From: Pseudopyrenochaeta lycopersici
Taxonomy: Eukaryota > Ascomycota > Dothideomycetes > Pleosporales > Pseudopyrenochaetaceae
Assembly: GCA_003313425.1 (NCBI GenBank)
Contig: NHZP01000059.1
Location: 124,001-188,000 of the forward strand
Direction: 5' to 3'
Length of the DNA: 64,000 bases
The notes below the pieces were generated by a model. The model did not search any database. It had not been told where the DNA came from and saw only the letters and a list, made by a program, of their open reading frames with translations. The translations under genes and the position numbers were made by a program. Positions 34,469 through 45,382 of this stretch are shown here, one piece after another. Within the stretch, counting starts at the first letter, position 1, and each line of letters begins with the position of its first letter.

Positions 34469-34962
34469 CATGTCTACAGTGCGATCGCATGACATATCTA
34501 TTACACGTCTCCAGTATAACTGCATAAGCTATCCATAGTACGTTTGCAGGAGATGTCTATAGTATGATTACACGACATGGCTGCAGTGCGATTACACGAC
34601 ATGTCTGCAGTGTGATTGCACGACAAGTTCACAGTGTCATCGCACGACATATCCACAGTGCAGTTGCACGACATGTCGACATTACGGTTGCACCACATGT
34701 GTACAGTGAGATCGCACAGCACGTCTATCGTGCGATGACATAACATGCCTACCGTGCGGTTGCACCACATATCTACCACATGTCAACCACGTGTCTACAG
34801 TGCAATCGCACAACATGTCTGTAGTGCGATCGCATGACATACCCACTGTGCGGTTACACGACATGTCCGCAGTGCGATTACACGACATGTCTGCAGTGCG
34901 ATTACACGACATGTCTGCAGTGCGATTGCACAACATGTCCATAGTACGGTTGCACGAGATGA
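34469..34962. repeat. Minisatellite of about twenty 24-bp units
   Basis: Tandem units like GCAGTGCGATTACACGACAT, period 24 bp, visible from 34469 to 34962; the best-kept copies lie at 34850-34930 and the left part is more diverged, with one 22-bp and one 23-bp unit. Because 24 is a multiple of three, the minus strand is open through many units and would give an octapeptide repeat with core MSCNRTAD in two frames (34978-34682 and 34779-34501), the off-length units shifting the frame. It is more likely non-coding; no start, splice or domain support is seen. Confidence 0.85.
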
Positions 34963-36566
34963 GTCGACGAAGCGCCATCTTTCTATAAATAGCACCCGCC
35001 TACACCAACAGATGCAAACAAGTATGATGTGAGAAAGCAACAGAAATATTGCGTGGGCCTGCTCGGACAAGAGACCCGGTGCGGTACTTGCTAATTATCG
35101 AATTGCAATTGCACCTTGCTAGGCAATTTGGCAGCCGCCTTGACGCTGCTCTTGAATACCGACGTTGACATCAAACAATTTCACATTGGCCTGCTAACCA
35201 GAGCTTGCTCAGTTATAAAGTTATTCTTCAATCAAACCTACAATCATCATAGATGAGTTCATCAAAGCCTTGGAGGACGAGTATTCGCATCTCACCTTCG
35301 GCGGCATCGTCTTAACGCTGGGAAAGCAGGGGATTCACTGTGCTGTTACCTAGATAAATGTGTTTCCAATTCGGCCTATGAAGCACGTCATACTGTAACC
35401 CACGAGACTTTCGGTTTCTCCATGTCTTGGAATAGTATGGTATCACGAGCGTGGTGCGGTTAGCAGTAATCGGTATGGTGGACTCCGTTATGTCACAGAT
35501 TTGGTTCAAAACTTTGGCGCCATGGTCATCTCTGCAGAATACTGACTAGCGCCTGAGTATGCCGCGCTTATCCGGAACGCCTGCTTTGAGGCGTTGACTT
35601 GGACCGCAGGGTCGTTGAAAGAGCTGGACATTGATTCAAAGAAGCTTATGGTCGGATGGAGCTGTGTCGGAGCTGGTCTTGCCGCCAAAGTAGTACTAAA
35701 GGCTCGAGACGAAGAGAAAATAGCCATCTGTGGGTAGTGGCTGATAAATCTCTCATTGAGTATATCGTGGCGGGACGGAGTCAAGTCATCGATGTACAGA
35801 CGATTGGATATAGGGAAGAGCTTCTAATATTTGGGCACGAAAAGGTCTACTTGGAGAGAGATACGAAATTGAAAACATCAGCTAACGCATTGCATCCGCG
35901 CCTGCGAGGACCTGTTGTTCCTACCTCACATGTTTATCAACGTAGGGCCGGAAAAACCATTTCTGGATAAGGCTCGTATCTATGCTTAGCGCCCTCGGGA
36001 GTATTCTGGTTCCATTGAATTTGATGTTTGGCGCCGGGTTTATCATGCTTTTGAGAGTGTTAAACCTGTGCGAAAATGACTATACTAGTAAACTAGTTCG
36101 AATGCCATGGTGGCCCGCACTTTCAATCTTACGCTCTTTCAGAAGATAACCATCCATTCACAGATGCTGATCGAAATTTTCTTACATGAAAGGCTCATAC
36201 CAGAGCCAGAAATTCAGCTTCTGTGGACGCCTTAATGATTCTACCGTGGATATGTCGTGCAACCGCACTGTTGATCGTGCTGTGCGACGACGGCTCAAGT
36301 CGTGCTACATCCTTGCAGTGCGCCACACCACGCGGCCCACGCACTGCTGGGAAACAAGTTGGAAGTAATGCTGGCACAACTGAGACTAGTTCAAAAACGA
36401 CAATCATAGGGCAGCTTGGTGGCTTCAAGGTTGCATAATGAGCACATAATCAATTTGACAACTATGTAGCTGTCTATTCAAGGCCAACAACTCGAGAGGC
36501 CAAGACGATTATCACAAACTTGCTTCATTGAAGCCATCAAACAGTCATATTCATCGCTTCCAACAT
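34963..36566. other. Gene-poor spacer
   Basis: Short frames only (up to 104 codons at 35656-35970 plus). None has a recognisable motif and several are crossed by stops in a way that suggests decay. An isolated, inverted copy of the 24-bp repeat lies near 36240-36290. Confidence 0.3.
36238..36290. repeat. Detached inverted copy of the 24-bp minisatellite unit
   Basis: The plus strand here reads GTGGATATGTCGTGCAACCG followed by CACTGTTGATCGTGCTGTGC, which is the reverse complement of units in the array at 34469-34962 (about two units). It lies 1.3 kb from the array and in the opposite orientation. Confidence 0.65.
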
Positions 36567-39500
36567 TTACCAATCGAAATGCTTCTTAGCGCCCCAAGAC
36601 GCAGCGCCGCCAAAGTTGTTCCAGGAAGCAGCTTTGTTCGTGGGCGCGGAGGCCGGGAGAAAACCAGACCCAAAGCCGGCATTGTCCTTGCAGTTCCACG
36701 GTTCTTCTTTGCCCTCCTTCGCATTCACTAGGCCTGGGGGCTTAGTAACTCTAGGCTCCGGTGCATCGTAGAGATTGAGGGGCGGCCCAGAAGGCTTCGG
36801 CTGGTGATAGGACTGCTGAAGTTCGATCAGTAGTTGCTTGGTGTTTGGTGCAGTGAGAGTCGTGTCAGGTTGATTCCGAAGGTCAATTACGCAGCCTTTG
36901 TTCCTCAGATGCGCCCACATCTTGCCATATGTGGTCGAATAGACGGAACTCTTGTTAGGATTGCCTCGGTACGCGTCATAGAGACTGGGAAAGTTTCCAA
37001 CCAAGACGAGTGCATTCTTCGCACGCGTAACAGCCGAGTAAAGTCGAGTTGGGTCATGTAGAGGACCTAGCATCGTCGTAGCGACTGTGTCGACCACGAG
37101 GAAGTCCTTCTCCCCACCCTGAATGCCGTCAATAGTAAAACAATCAATGTCAAGCACCTGGTCAGCAATGTTGCGGTACAAGGACCCGGGCTTCTTCATG
37201 GCGCAGAAGCAGTAGAGGTTGTGTAGAGCTCGAATATAAACACTCCGGCTTTCTGTATAGAAGGTTCCAATGCCAATGTCACGGCCTGGCACATTATATA
37301 CCAATGCATTGACGAGCACGCCCAGGACCCTGGAAACGTTCTCTAGGTTGTAACAAGACTTGGTGGCATCGCCGACACAAGCATTGCCGGGTACGGACAG
37401 GTAGACAACACTCGAATCAACTTGGAAGAGCTTTTGCAACACAAAACGCGCATGCTTAACACCTTCACGCATCTGCACTCTTGGGTGAGTGGCTAGTTGG
37501 CAAGCGGGTAGGATACAGTTGACGACGTCCGCGATATCTGGCACAAAACGATGCTGCTCCGAGAGCCACAGAGTCTGCACGCCTGTCTGCACGAGGCGAG
37601 CAAAGAGGGTAATTGACAACTGGTTGGCAAAGGTGTGCGTGCTGTTAGGGCTTGGGAGGGGTTTAGGCTGCCATATGTCCCCGAAGAAGATGTGTGGGAT
37701 GATATGGTCCGCATCGAGAACCTTGTATCCACCTATGACCGAATACATCTTGCTCCATAGGATACCAGCAAGACTATCAGTCTCTTCTGTTTTGCCAGCC
37801 TCGTCATGGAAAACAGCCCGAAAGTTGGCGTGCTTGTGTACCTTTGGCTGCGAAAAGGCGTGAGGGGTGCATAGGACGACGTCGGCCATGCCAAGGACTA
37901 CTGCGGCGGCGGCGTTGATCTCTCTAATCAAACGGTATTTGTCAATGACTGTAATGGGATGCCCATCCACATACATGGTTAAAAGGCTGCTCAACGCTTG
38001 GTGGTGACCTGGTGACGAAATAGAGTGTACCCTTTCGGTCCCCCTAACCCAGCCGATGAGCTTTAGTATCCAAGCAGCGAGTGAGAACTCCGGAACTTTC
38101 AAATGCTTATTGAAGCCTTGCGCTGTCGAGGCATGCCATTGGCGTGAGAGAAGCACAAGTACGCATACATGGTCAAGCAGTGGTGATTCTGGATCGCTGA
38201 CCTCGTCGTCGCTACCGTCATTGCCGCTGCTGCCAGAGTGGTCGCTCATTCCCTTGATGTAGATGCCCTCATTGCCGACACTTCCTTCGTCCGGGGAGCT
38301 GGAGTAGGGCAGCCTCGATGGGTACAATGCTTTCGATCGACCTGGCCCAAACGGCATTCTCGCGGTCTTGTGCTCCACGTCAGATAAAAGTACGTGCACA
38401 ACCACTCTGTCTCGCGCCGCATGGCCTGTCTTCCGCTCCTTGTCTACCCATGCGCTTAGGACGGCGTCAACGGCAATGGCGAGCTGGTCGAGCTGTTGGT
38501 TGAACGGCGACAAGACGGCTAACGCGGCGGGTTGGTTTGGCGCAACAGAGACTTGGTAGGCAATCAGCTGGGTTATGATCCTAGACTTGCCCACGCCCCC
38601 CGGTCCCTGGATGCAGAGATAGCCACCAGAGGTCTTCTTGAGGCTGGCTACGACGGCGTGGTGTTGACCGCTTGATGGATTGTCCAAAAGCGTCTTGTAA
38701 ATGGCTTGTTGGACGCGATGGTTACCGTGCTTGTCAATGTCTGGCTGGAAATAGTTAAACAGCGGAAGTTTGGCATGATTGTTTGCGAGAAGCGTATTGA
38801 TCTCAGGCGTGAACTGGTCATTGGCCTGGTACAGATGGTTGATTGTGTCAATCTGCCGAGTAATGGCTTGCTTTGGCTCCGTCTCATGGACCCAGCAGGA
38901 GACTCCACGATGCTCATGGACGGCAGAACGCATTGATTCGAGGTTTCTGTTGGATAAGTCGTGCGTGTTGATGACATGGTCTGGTGTGAAGGCCGGTGCC
39001 TGCAGAAACGAGTCCTTGAGCCGTGGTCGGAAGAGAAGGGCACAGCAGGCGTTTGCGTTGACTATGGGCAGTGGCGGGATAACTTGTGCTATCCAGGGCG
39101 TGCCAAGGTCTGTACCTGCGTTTGCGAAACTGACGTGGACGCGAGAATGAACAGGCGGGATGAAGTCGTCCTTGAGGTCGATGATAGCGTAGTAGAGCTG
39201 CTCGTTGCCAGCAGGGAACTTGATGAGACGCACGCGAGTCCTGATCCATTTGTTGTTGTCAATGGCCTCCAGCAAAGGCACGAGGGCATAGTACTGCGTC
39301 GTTACGTAGTGATCGAGGCTGTCGAAGGTGAAGAATGGCCGGACCTGAAACGTTGGGCGGGCGTCTGCCAGCAGCTGCATGCCTCGCTGAGGATTCGTCT
39401 TACCGCCACGCCACCAGCGAGTCAAGGGCGAGGAGATGCGCTCTTGCTTCATGCTGTCGTTGATGCGGGTGATCGTGTCACCCATCCAAGGGTTATTGAT

Positions 39501-40109
39501 GGCGAAGAAATCGAGGTGGGCAGCGTACTTGGAAGCAAGCAATTCCCGAGCCGCCTGCAGCTTATGGATCGCCGGGCCAAAGTTGATTTCGTCCCAGAAA
39601 GCAGTGCCGAGCGTGTTCCCATACGACGAGCCTTGCATGTCTGGCTTCAAGAAGATTCGGACATGAGCAACCTCTCCGCCGGTGCCGCACTTGGCAAGCA
39701 GGTCCTGGTGCAGCTCGGCTGTGGTCAGCTGGACCAGCTCTGGGCTGTTGACCCTGAGGATGTTGTACTGGATCTCGCCAATTGTGTTTTGTGTAGTGCC
39801 GCGCAGGTTTACTGTAGTATGCTGCAGCTTGCCGGGAGCTGCTGTGGTAGACGTGTAGGACGGAAAGGCCGACTGGATTTCCAGACTCCAGCCATGAATG
39901 AAATGTGGGGGATAGATAAGGTAGAGTTTGCACTCGAGCGTTGCCATGGTTGGGAACGCTGGCTGAGACCACGAGGAAGCTCCCGTCGCCCTGGGCCCAT
40001 CTGGAATCGCCTTCAGCTTGCCGACTGTGGCGGGGGTGCTCCTGCCAGTCGTGGCGGTGCAGGCGCTCTTGGTATGCTCCAGGTTCTTGCAGTGACCACA
40101 TGGCGCCAT
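36567..40109 (-). CDS. Superfamily 1 (UPF1/DNA2-like) helicase with N-terminal zinc knuckle, up to 1180 aa
   Basis: Single long exon. Helicase motifs in order: I GPGGVGKSR (about residue 499), II FHDEAGKTEE (about 767), III FFGDIWQPKP, V TIDGIQGGEKDFLVVD, VI YSAVTRAKNALVLVG (about 1025). A Ser/Asp-rich insert of about 150 residues separates motifs Ia and II. At the N-terminus is an intact CCHC knuckle CGHCKNLEHTKSAC (residues 4-17); another intact one, CANCESPRHEERGC, lies just upstream in the same frame, so the real start is probably not 40109. The first ATG in the open block is given. Proteins of this kind are lineage-expanded in ascomycetes and often sit in repeat-rich regions; the role could be RNA or DNA unwinding. 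The C-terminus is Pro/Gly/Asn-rich. Confidence 0.75.
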   Translation of the reverse strand: MAPCGHCKNLEHTKSACTATTGRSTPATVGKLKAIPDGPRATGASSWSQPAFPTMATLECKLYLIYPPHFIHGWSLEIQSAFPSYTSTTAAPGKLQHTTVNLRGTTQNTIGEIQYNILRVNSPELVQLTTAELHQDLLAKCGTGGEVAHVRIFLKPDMQGSSYGNTLGTAFWDEINFGPAIHKLQAARELLASKYAAHLDFFAINNPWMGDTITRINDSMKQERISSPLTRWWRGGKTNPQRGMQLLADARPTFQVRPFFTFDSLDHYVTTQYYALVPLLEAIDNNKWIRTRVRLIKFPAGNEQLYYAIIDLKDDFIPPVHSRVHVSFANAGTDLGTPWIAQVIPPLPIVNANACCALLFRPRLKDSFLQAPAFTPDHVINTHDLSNRNLESMRSAVHEHRGVSCWVHETEPKQAITRQIDTINHLYQANDQFTPEINTLLANNHAKLPLFNYFQPDIDKHGNHRVQQAIYKTLLDNPSSGQHHAVVASLKKTSGGYLCIQGPGGVGKSRIITQLIAYQVSVAPNQPAALAVLSPFNQQLDQLAIAVDAVLSAWVDKERKTGHAARDRVVVHVLLSDVEHKTARMPFGPGRSKALYPSRLPYSSSPDEGSVGNEGIYIKGMSDHSGSSGNDGSDDEVSDPESPLLDHVCVLVLLSRQWHASTAQGFNKHLKVPEFSLAAWILKLIGWVRGTERVHSISSPGHHQALSSLLTMYVDGHPITVIDKYRLIREINAAAAVVLGMADVVLCTPHAFSQPKVHKHANFRAVFHDEAGKTEETDSLAGILWSKMYSVIGGYKVLDADHIIPHIFFGDIWQPKPLPSPNSTHTFANQLSITLFARLVQTGVQTLWLSEQHRFVPDIADVVNCILPACQLATHPRVQMREGVKHARFVLQKLFQVDSSVVYLSVPGNACVGDATKSCYNLENVSRVLGVLVNALVYNVPGRDIGIGTFYTESRSVYIRALHNLYCFCAMKKPGSLYRNIADQVLDIDCFTIDGIQGGEKDFLVVDTVATTMLGPLHDPTRLYSAVTRAKNALVLVGNFPSLYDAYRGNPNKSSVYSTTYGKMWAHLRNKGCVIDLRNQPDTTLTAPNTKQLLIELQQSYHQPKPSGPPLNLYDAPEPRVTKPPGLVNAKEGKEEPWNCKDNAGFGSGFLPASAPTNKAASWNNFGGAASWGAKKHFDW

Positions 40110-40490
40110 GCAGCCTCGTTCCTCGTGCCTAGGGGACTCGCAATTGGCACACTTCTTAGCTTTCGCGTTGCACGCCTTTTGTCCATGACCTGTCTCCTAC
40201 CAGTTGTTGTATTTAGCGTTAGGACACATGGGCCAAACATCACTGTCTTCACCGCAGGCTTGGCACGCCTGCTGCACATCGGGTTTAGGGCAATCACGAA
40301 CCTGGTGGCCAACGTGTGCACCGTTGGAGAAGCCTGCGTTGCGCTTCACGAAGAGCTTGCCAAGTGGCACATCTTTGAGACCGTTGTATGAGAGCGACCG
40401 AAAGATGGCTACACCCTTGATGAAGCTAGATGTCTGGGGAAGTTTGGTTGACGCTTTCTCGTAGAAGTCGTCGATTGCGGCATCCGCCAT
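40110..40490 (-). pseudogene. Decaying N-terminal zinc-knuckle array of the helicase, with in-frame TAG
   Basis: The frame from ATG at 40490 is exactly in phase with the helicase and is broken only by a TAG at 40199-40197. Five CCHC-spaced units can be read: unit 1 ends VGHQVRDC but has lost both leading Cys; unit 2 is CQACGEDSDVWPMC with Asp in place of His; unit 3 is YNNW-stop-ETGHGQKAC, with both leading Cys lost and the stop right after; units 4 and 5 are intact and reach into the helicase frame. No intron that removes the TAG and keeps the frame could be found (the GTAGGA donor leads only to frame-breaking or stop-creating acceptors). So the N-terminus is degenerating while the helicase frame stays open. 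Confidence 0.6.
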
Positions 40491-41519
40491 AGCGAGAAAC
40501 GTGATTCAGACTTGCTTGCTGGAAGGAAAATAACTGCTGTACTTCAAATCAACGTAGCGTGGTTTTGCGTTGCGGGTTGGAGCTCAACAAGAGTAAGAAA
40601 AGATCGCGGTAGCGGTAGTTGCGGCTAGAAAGAGATTGAAAGAAAGAAAATGAAAAGGTAGGGTGTTGGAGGGTTTGGGTTCCCCCAAGAGCGAGGTGTT
40701 TGTGCAGCATTAGCCAAGCAAGCAAACAGGCCTATCACCGGTGAACGCAGTTTGGTTTTCTCTGAGGCTTTGTGTGCGTAGCAAACCTTCCAAAGAAGAC
40801 TTTCTCTTTCCGTCTAGCAGCAAGGTAGATGGCCATGACATTGCAAAGTTTTACCCATGACCAACATGCTACCATAAGTGACGGGCACGTTGGGTTGAGA
40901 AAGGCGATCAACTGATAATCCTTATAACTGGGACAGCCCCATTTCTGGAGACAATGAGATACCATGTATATCCGCTGTCCTGCTATAGGAAGTGAACGAT
41001 ACGTTATCATAAAGGGTGGAAAATGGGCTGCGAAGTCGCAGTCACCCAAGTACTCCCGTTCACCTCCGTTGAGCTTAGATGTTTTACATACTTGAAGATT
41101 ATAGATATACAAATCGTCTGTTTAACTTATAGATCTAAAGATATAAAAGCCTAGATTTTTAGTATTTTCCTAGTATTTTCAGGTGAATGCCTCGCTGTAG
41201 CTCGCTATTTTACACGAATAAGATTGGTTCCAAGTGCACAATATTAGCCTTTGTCAGTCTCGTCAGCCCTGTCGATGTCGGATTTCCCGAATTGGCATCG
41301 TCGCATACAAAATGTAATAAGAAAAGCAAAGAAATATGCAAGGTAGAGTCTTTTGTGATGTTGATGGATTCAATGACCTCACCTACTGTGGTCAAGATTG
41401 GTACGCTGACGAGTTGCTCACTAAGATGTCGAAGAAGAATGCGGGTGGGAGTGAGAAAGCGGAGGAGGATTAGGCTTGGTTTGGGGAGATGTGGGATAAT
41501 GCCCATCGAAGATAGACAA
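40491..41519. other. Spacer without a supported gene
   Basis: Holds the upstream region of the helicase and the 3' side of the next regulator. A 125-codon minus frame (41112-40735) and a 118-codon plus frame (41187-41543) are open without recognisable motifs. An A/T-rich patch lies at 41090-41185. Confidence 0.3.
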
Positions 41520-43225
41520 TTAGAGAGAAGTCGCAGCCATTAGAACTAGCATCCCAAACGCATCACCGCTCACCATCCATGAATTCAGGTCATTCATCTT
41601 ATCTCCTCCATGCCCCCTCCCAAGCGCCATTAAATCGGAATACCTCAAAAAAGACCTCCCATCTCTTGCCCTCAACATCTCGTCATACTTTCCTATCCAT
41701 TCACCTTCCGTCGCCGCCTCCCAAAGATGTTTGTGGGCAGGAAGCGGTAGAACGGACAGCCCGACTTTAGATCTGGTCCGTTGTTCAGGTTTGATGTCGA
41801 ACAGAAGGTGCAAAATGAAGAGTACCGTCACGGTCCTTCGTTTCGACTCCACCAACACCCACTCTTTCCATTCCGGACGGCGGCCTTCGATCTCAGCACT
41901 GCAGACTAATCTGGTCTGTTCAGCTAGCATCGCAATTTCCTAGCAGGAAGAACCGTTAGCTCGTACAGAAGTGGAGGAAACCAAAGTCTCACCGTCATCG
42001 CTCTAGTGAGCTCGCAGTCGAATTCAGCGGAGAATGAGTCCTCGTCAAAGATCCTGAGGAGGATATACAACGTGACTGCCTGAAGCATGGACAGCACAGT
42101 CCACTCATCTCCGTTGACGTATTCGTTCATAAAGCGGTCCTTTTCCATGGTTATAGTGCGCCAGACGAAAGAGCTTGTTGCAGGTGTCTTTGTGGTGTAG
42201 AGTGAGACGATTGATTTGCAAATCTCTAGTGTTGGTAAGGGAGGTGGAGTTGCGCAAGTCGGAGTTTGACACGAGTTTGGGTCTGGGGATGGAAGCGACG
42301 TGCCGTGAATGAAGGGCGGTAGGTTCTTCGTTGCAAGGGCCGTGGCGTACGATTTCAAGTTCTGTAAAAGGAAGGTGCGGCCGATTTGTGAGCCCGTTGA
42401 GAGATATGCGTGAATGAATGGACTTCTGGGCGAGATGGGGGTTAGATGACGGCCCATGGGTCGAAGGACTAGGTAGGGAGTATGGAACATGCAGTCTGCG
42501 GGAGTTGAGAATGTCGCGTCGAGGGTCAAGCTTGGTTTTGGACTAGAGATGATCCAGTTGATCGGGGATCCATTGATTGGACAGCCATTGGACGAAATAT
42601 TAGCACCCAGGTCAGAAACTTCCAAGTCTTGCACAAATCCAGCATCTGGTTCCCAGAGAGCGAGGTCGTTCTGAGGCGTCAGGTCGGGCACAGGAGCAAG
42701 CCAGAGACTAGGAGTATCTATATCTAAGCTGATCTGAGCGTCATTGCCATTGTCTGCGTTGGCACTCCAACGGATATCGTTTTGGTTGCCCGGTTCCGGG
42801 ATATCAACAAGCAATGTACCATCAGAGCTTGGTTCATCAGGCGGAGCAAATGCAGGTTGCTGGGCTGAGGTCGCACTCTTCCTAGTCAATTCATAAACAC
42901 AAGGAAGCCCCCTGCCATCACATCGACTACAACTTGGGAGTTCCGAGTCGCATTTTGCTTTGGCTTTCCGACAAGCTGCACATGATTTCCTCAAGACCGG
43001 GAGACTGTCCACCAACTTCTTCCTACAGTACAGTACGTGTCGATTCCTCGAGGTTCCTAGCACGACAGTTGAGCAAATGGCTAACGGGATTGTATTTGAG
43101 AGCAAAAGGAATCAGACCCTACGTTTTGTGAAAGCTTTGGAGCAGATCTTGCAGAGGAACGGCCCGGTATCATTGTCGATATGCCGGCAGGAGGATGTTC
43201 TACTGGTCCTAGGCTCTATATTCAT
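41520..43225 (-). CDS. Dual zinc-finger transcription factor (C2HC plus Zn2Cys6), 528 aa
   Basis: Three exons: 43225-43123, 43056-41993, 41939-41520; introns of 66 bp (GTAGGG..CTAG) and 53 bp (GTGAGA..CTAG). The first intron completes a finger CKICSKAFTKR / TSRNRHVLYC, spacing C-x2-C-x12-H-x3-C, directly followed by a canonical Zn2Cys6 cluster CAACRKAKAKCDSELPSC then CSRCDGRGLPC. This pair is known in a group of fungal regulators. Reading only the longest frame (start 43105) would lose the first finger. The middle has many Pro/Ser/Thr; the C-terminal half has the FTR-like helical pattern (e.g. WTVLSMLQAVTLYILLRIFD). It is divergent from the SDR gene with a 673-bp shared promoter, so it may control it. 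Confidence 0.8.
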
Positions 43226-43898
43226 GGACGTCTGATGTGACCTTCGGATGCAATGGCTGATAGCAAGGCCAGAACGGAGCAGATCAATCTTCTAAGTTGC
43301 TGCGCTCTCATGTCATCCGGAGTATTTGTGGGGCAGCCAAGGACGCTCCTGCCGCTTCGGGTTAGGCTGTTTAGCGCGTTGCAGAGAACAACTCCACATC
43401 TCGACCTCACTCCGCCTTCTCTTCTTACAACAAGATCACAAACCTTTCAAGACGACCCCGATCGCTGCTCAGCTTTCTAGCCTCAAGACATCTGGTAGTT
43501 GTCCAATTGAATCATCCAGCATACCAGGGGCTCCGACATACCAACGAGGGCCAAGCCTTCGTCCCGTCTATGCCTTTATCTCCGATACATCCGTGCTAGC
43601 GTTTTGTCGATTTTCCGGGCTGTACAATATTTTCCGCTGCCACAATTGCCAAGTACCACAACATCTAATACAATTCAATTGTCGTTGCATCGTTCTTGTT
43701 CTTGTCCGGAGATTCCTGTCGCCTTGAAATGCCTTCGCAAGTGTATAAGATGGCATGCAATTGCCCTTTCTCCTGTTCCCTTCATCATACACCTCATCTT
43801 CATCATCTTCGAGATCCCAACACTCGTATCTCCTCCCATTTGATTTCAACTTCTTTCAAAGAACATTTCCAAGTCTCTTCTGGGCATCTTGAATTATA
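43226..43898. promoter_or_regulatory. Shared promoter between regulator and SDR reductase
   Basis: 673 bases between two divergent starts (43225 minus, 43899 plus). The half next to the SDR start is pyrimidine-rich (for example CTCTTCTGGGCATCTTG and CCTCATCTTCATCATCTTCG). No paired CGG-type binding site stands out by eye. Confidence 0.4.
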
Positions 43899-45050
43899 AT
43901 GGCAGGAGATCTCATTCTCGTAAGAAACCACAGACACCACAGGTTCCACAGCCGTTTTCGCTCACCACAATTACTTGCACCTTCGTAGATTACGGGCGTT
44001 TCTGGCTATATCGGATTCAAGACTCTGATTCTAGCTCTTGAAGCAGGGTTCCTAGTGCGTGCGGTCATCCGCAAGGCCGAACAGGCCACCAAACTTCAGT
44101 CTCACGCTCGAGTCGCACCCCACACGGACAATCTACAATGGGTTGTTATTCATAATCTCTCAGACACCCACTCCTTCGATCCTCACTTCGCTGGTGTCAC
44201 GGGAATTCTCCATATCGCCTCCCCTCTTGCCATCGAGGTATTACCCATCTCCATGCCTGATCGCCACAAAGCTAATCCTTCGTAGTCGGACGACTATGAC
44301 CTCGACATTATCGACCCAGCCGTAAAATTGACCCTCTCCGTCCTCAACGCCGCGCACCGCACTCCTTCAATCAAGCGTGTTGTCATCACCTCCTCTGCAG
44401 TAACTCTAATCTCCTTCGCCTGGATGTTTGGTCCCCCGCCTGCGTCTCCAGACCTCACACTATTTACCGCAGCCGACATCAACTCCAACATTGCCGGTCC
44501 TTACGGCACGTCAATGGAAGCATACTTCGCATCCAAGACCCTATCCCGCATTGCCACAAGAAAATTCATGGAGGAAGTGAAGCCAGCATTTGAGTTTGTC
44601 AACTTGCTGCCAACAGTAGTATTCGGGCCAGATGAACTGGCTACAAATACCGCCGAATTGGTGAAGGCCGGGAACTCTCTCGCACTTGGTCCGCTCCTGG
44701 ACGTCAATATTCCACAGATGGTGGGGGCTTCAGTGCACGTTGATGATGCAGCTCGGGCGCATGTCGATGCGTTGAAGCCGAGTGTGCAAGGGAACAAAGA
44801 ATATATTTTGAGTTCTGATGCGCCAGATGGTATTGATTGGGAAGATGTGCAGAACTTTGTTAGGAAGCACTTTCCAGAGGCTGTGGAGAACGGCACATTG
44901 AAATTGGGGGGGAGCCAGAGGGCGAGGCTCTGGAGGTTGGATACTTGCGAGACGGAGAAAGAATTTGGGTGGAAGTTCGTATCATTCAAGGAGACGTTGA
45001 AACAGCTTGTGGGGCAATATTTGGAGTTTGTAGCGGCGGAGAAGAAATGA
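43899..45050 (+). CDS. Extended short-chain dehydrogenase/reductase (aldehyde/ketone reductase, Gre2/DFR-like), 344 aa
   Basis: Three exons: 43899-43919, 43989-44237, 44286-45050; introns of 69 bp (GTAAGA..CGTAG) and 48 bp (GTATTA..CGTAG), phase 0. NAD(P)-binding TGVSGYIG at residues 9-16; ILHIASPL where this family has its beta4 motif; catalytic Ser in VVITSSAVTL (about 126-127); Tyr and Lys in YFASK (170 and 174); LLPTVVFGPDE. The pattern is that of NADPH-dependent reductases related to dihydroflavonol-4-reductase and yeast Gre2. Substrate unknown. The first exon codes only seven residues (MAGDLIL) and is needed to supply the start of the Rossmann fold. Next to it, in divergence, is a zinc-finger regulator. 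Confidence 0.87.
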
Positions 45051-45355
45051 GATTGTGGTACGGATTGATTTAGCTAAATACCTTGAATCATAATCTTGCA
45101 ATTGTGTGCCAGCTTTAGAAAACCACTGATGTGCTAACAGTAGCTGTAGTCATTGGACTGCTCATTATGCTGTTACGTCCAGTGTTCAGCGATTTCCTCC
45201 GAATGTCCACCAGCCGCACCTCCACGTACTGTCGGCTCCAACGCTGCTCTACCATCTCTATCTCCTTGCAGCCATATGCGTATCGGTATGTGGGAGAACC
45301 GTGTCGTTACGTTGATAAATACCATGTCAACGCACCACATCAGCCAGCAGTGGGA
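45051..45355. other. Short spacer between SDR gene and transposon
   Basis: 305 bases, no coding or structural signal apart from the transposon target site at its end. Confidence 0.4.
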
Positions 45356-45363
45356 TTGATATC
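45356..45363. repeat. Left 8-bp target-site duplication of hAT element
   Basis: TTGATATC, directly before the terminal inverted repeat; the same eight bases follow the right end at 48218-48225. Confidence 0.88.
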
Positions 45364-45382
45364 CAGACATGGTAATACTAGT
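45364..45382. repeat. Left terminal inverted repeat of hAT element
   Basis: 19 bp, CAGACATGGTAATACTAGT, ending in the palindrome ACTAGT, which recurs several times in both subterminal regions. Confidence 0.88.

Noticed and set aside
34469..34962. Regularly spaced repeats as a CRISPR array.
   Set aside because: Units are contiguous with no unique spacers, and the host is eukaryotic; it is a minisatellite.
40150..40210. A small intron to remove the TAG at 40197-40199.
   Set aside because: The only donor (GTAGGA) pairs with acceptors that either create TGA or break the helicase frame.
38961..40391. A 476-codon plus frame opposite the helicase.
   Set aside because: It mirrors the helicase codons and has no recognisable domain; the sense strand holds all helicase motifs in order.
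41020..41080. GAGTACTTGGGTGAC on the minus strand, similar to part of a 5S rRNA.
   Set aside because: Only a short stretch matches; the rest of a 120-base 5S structure cannot be drawn.
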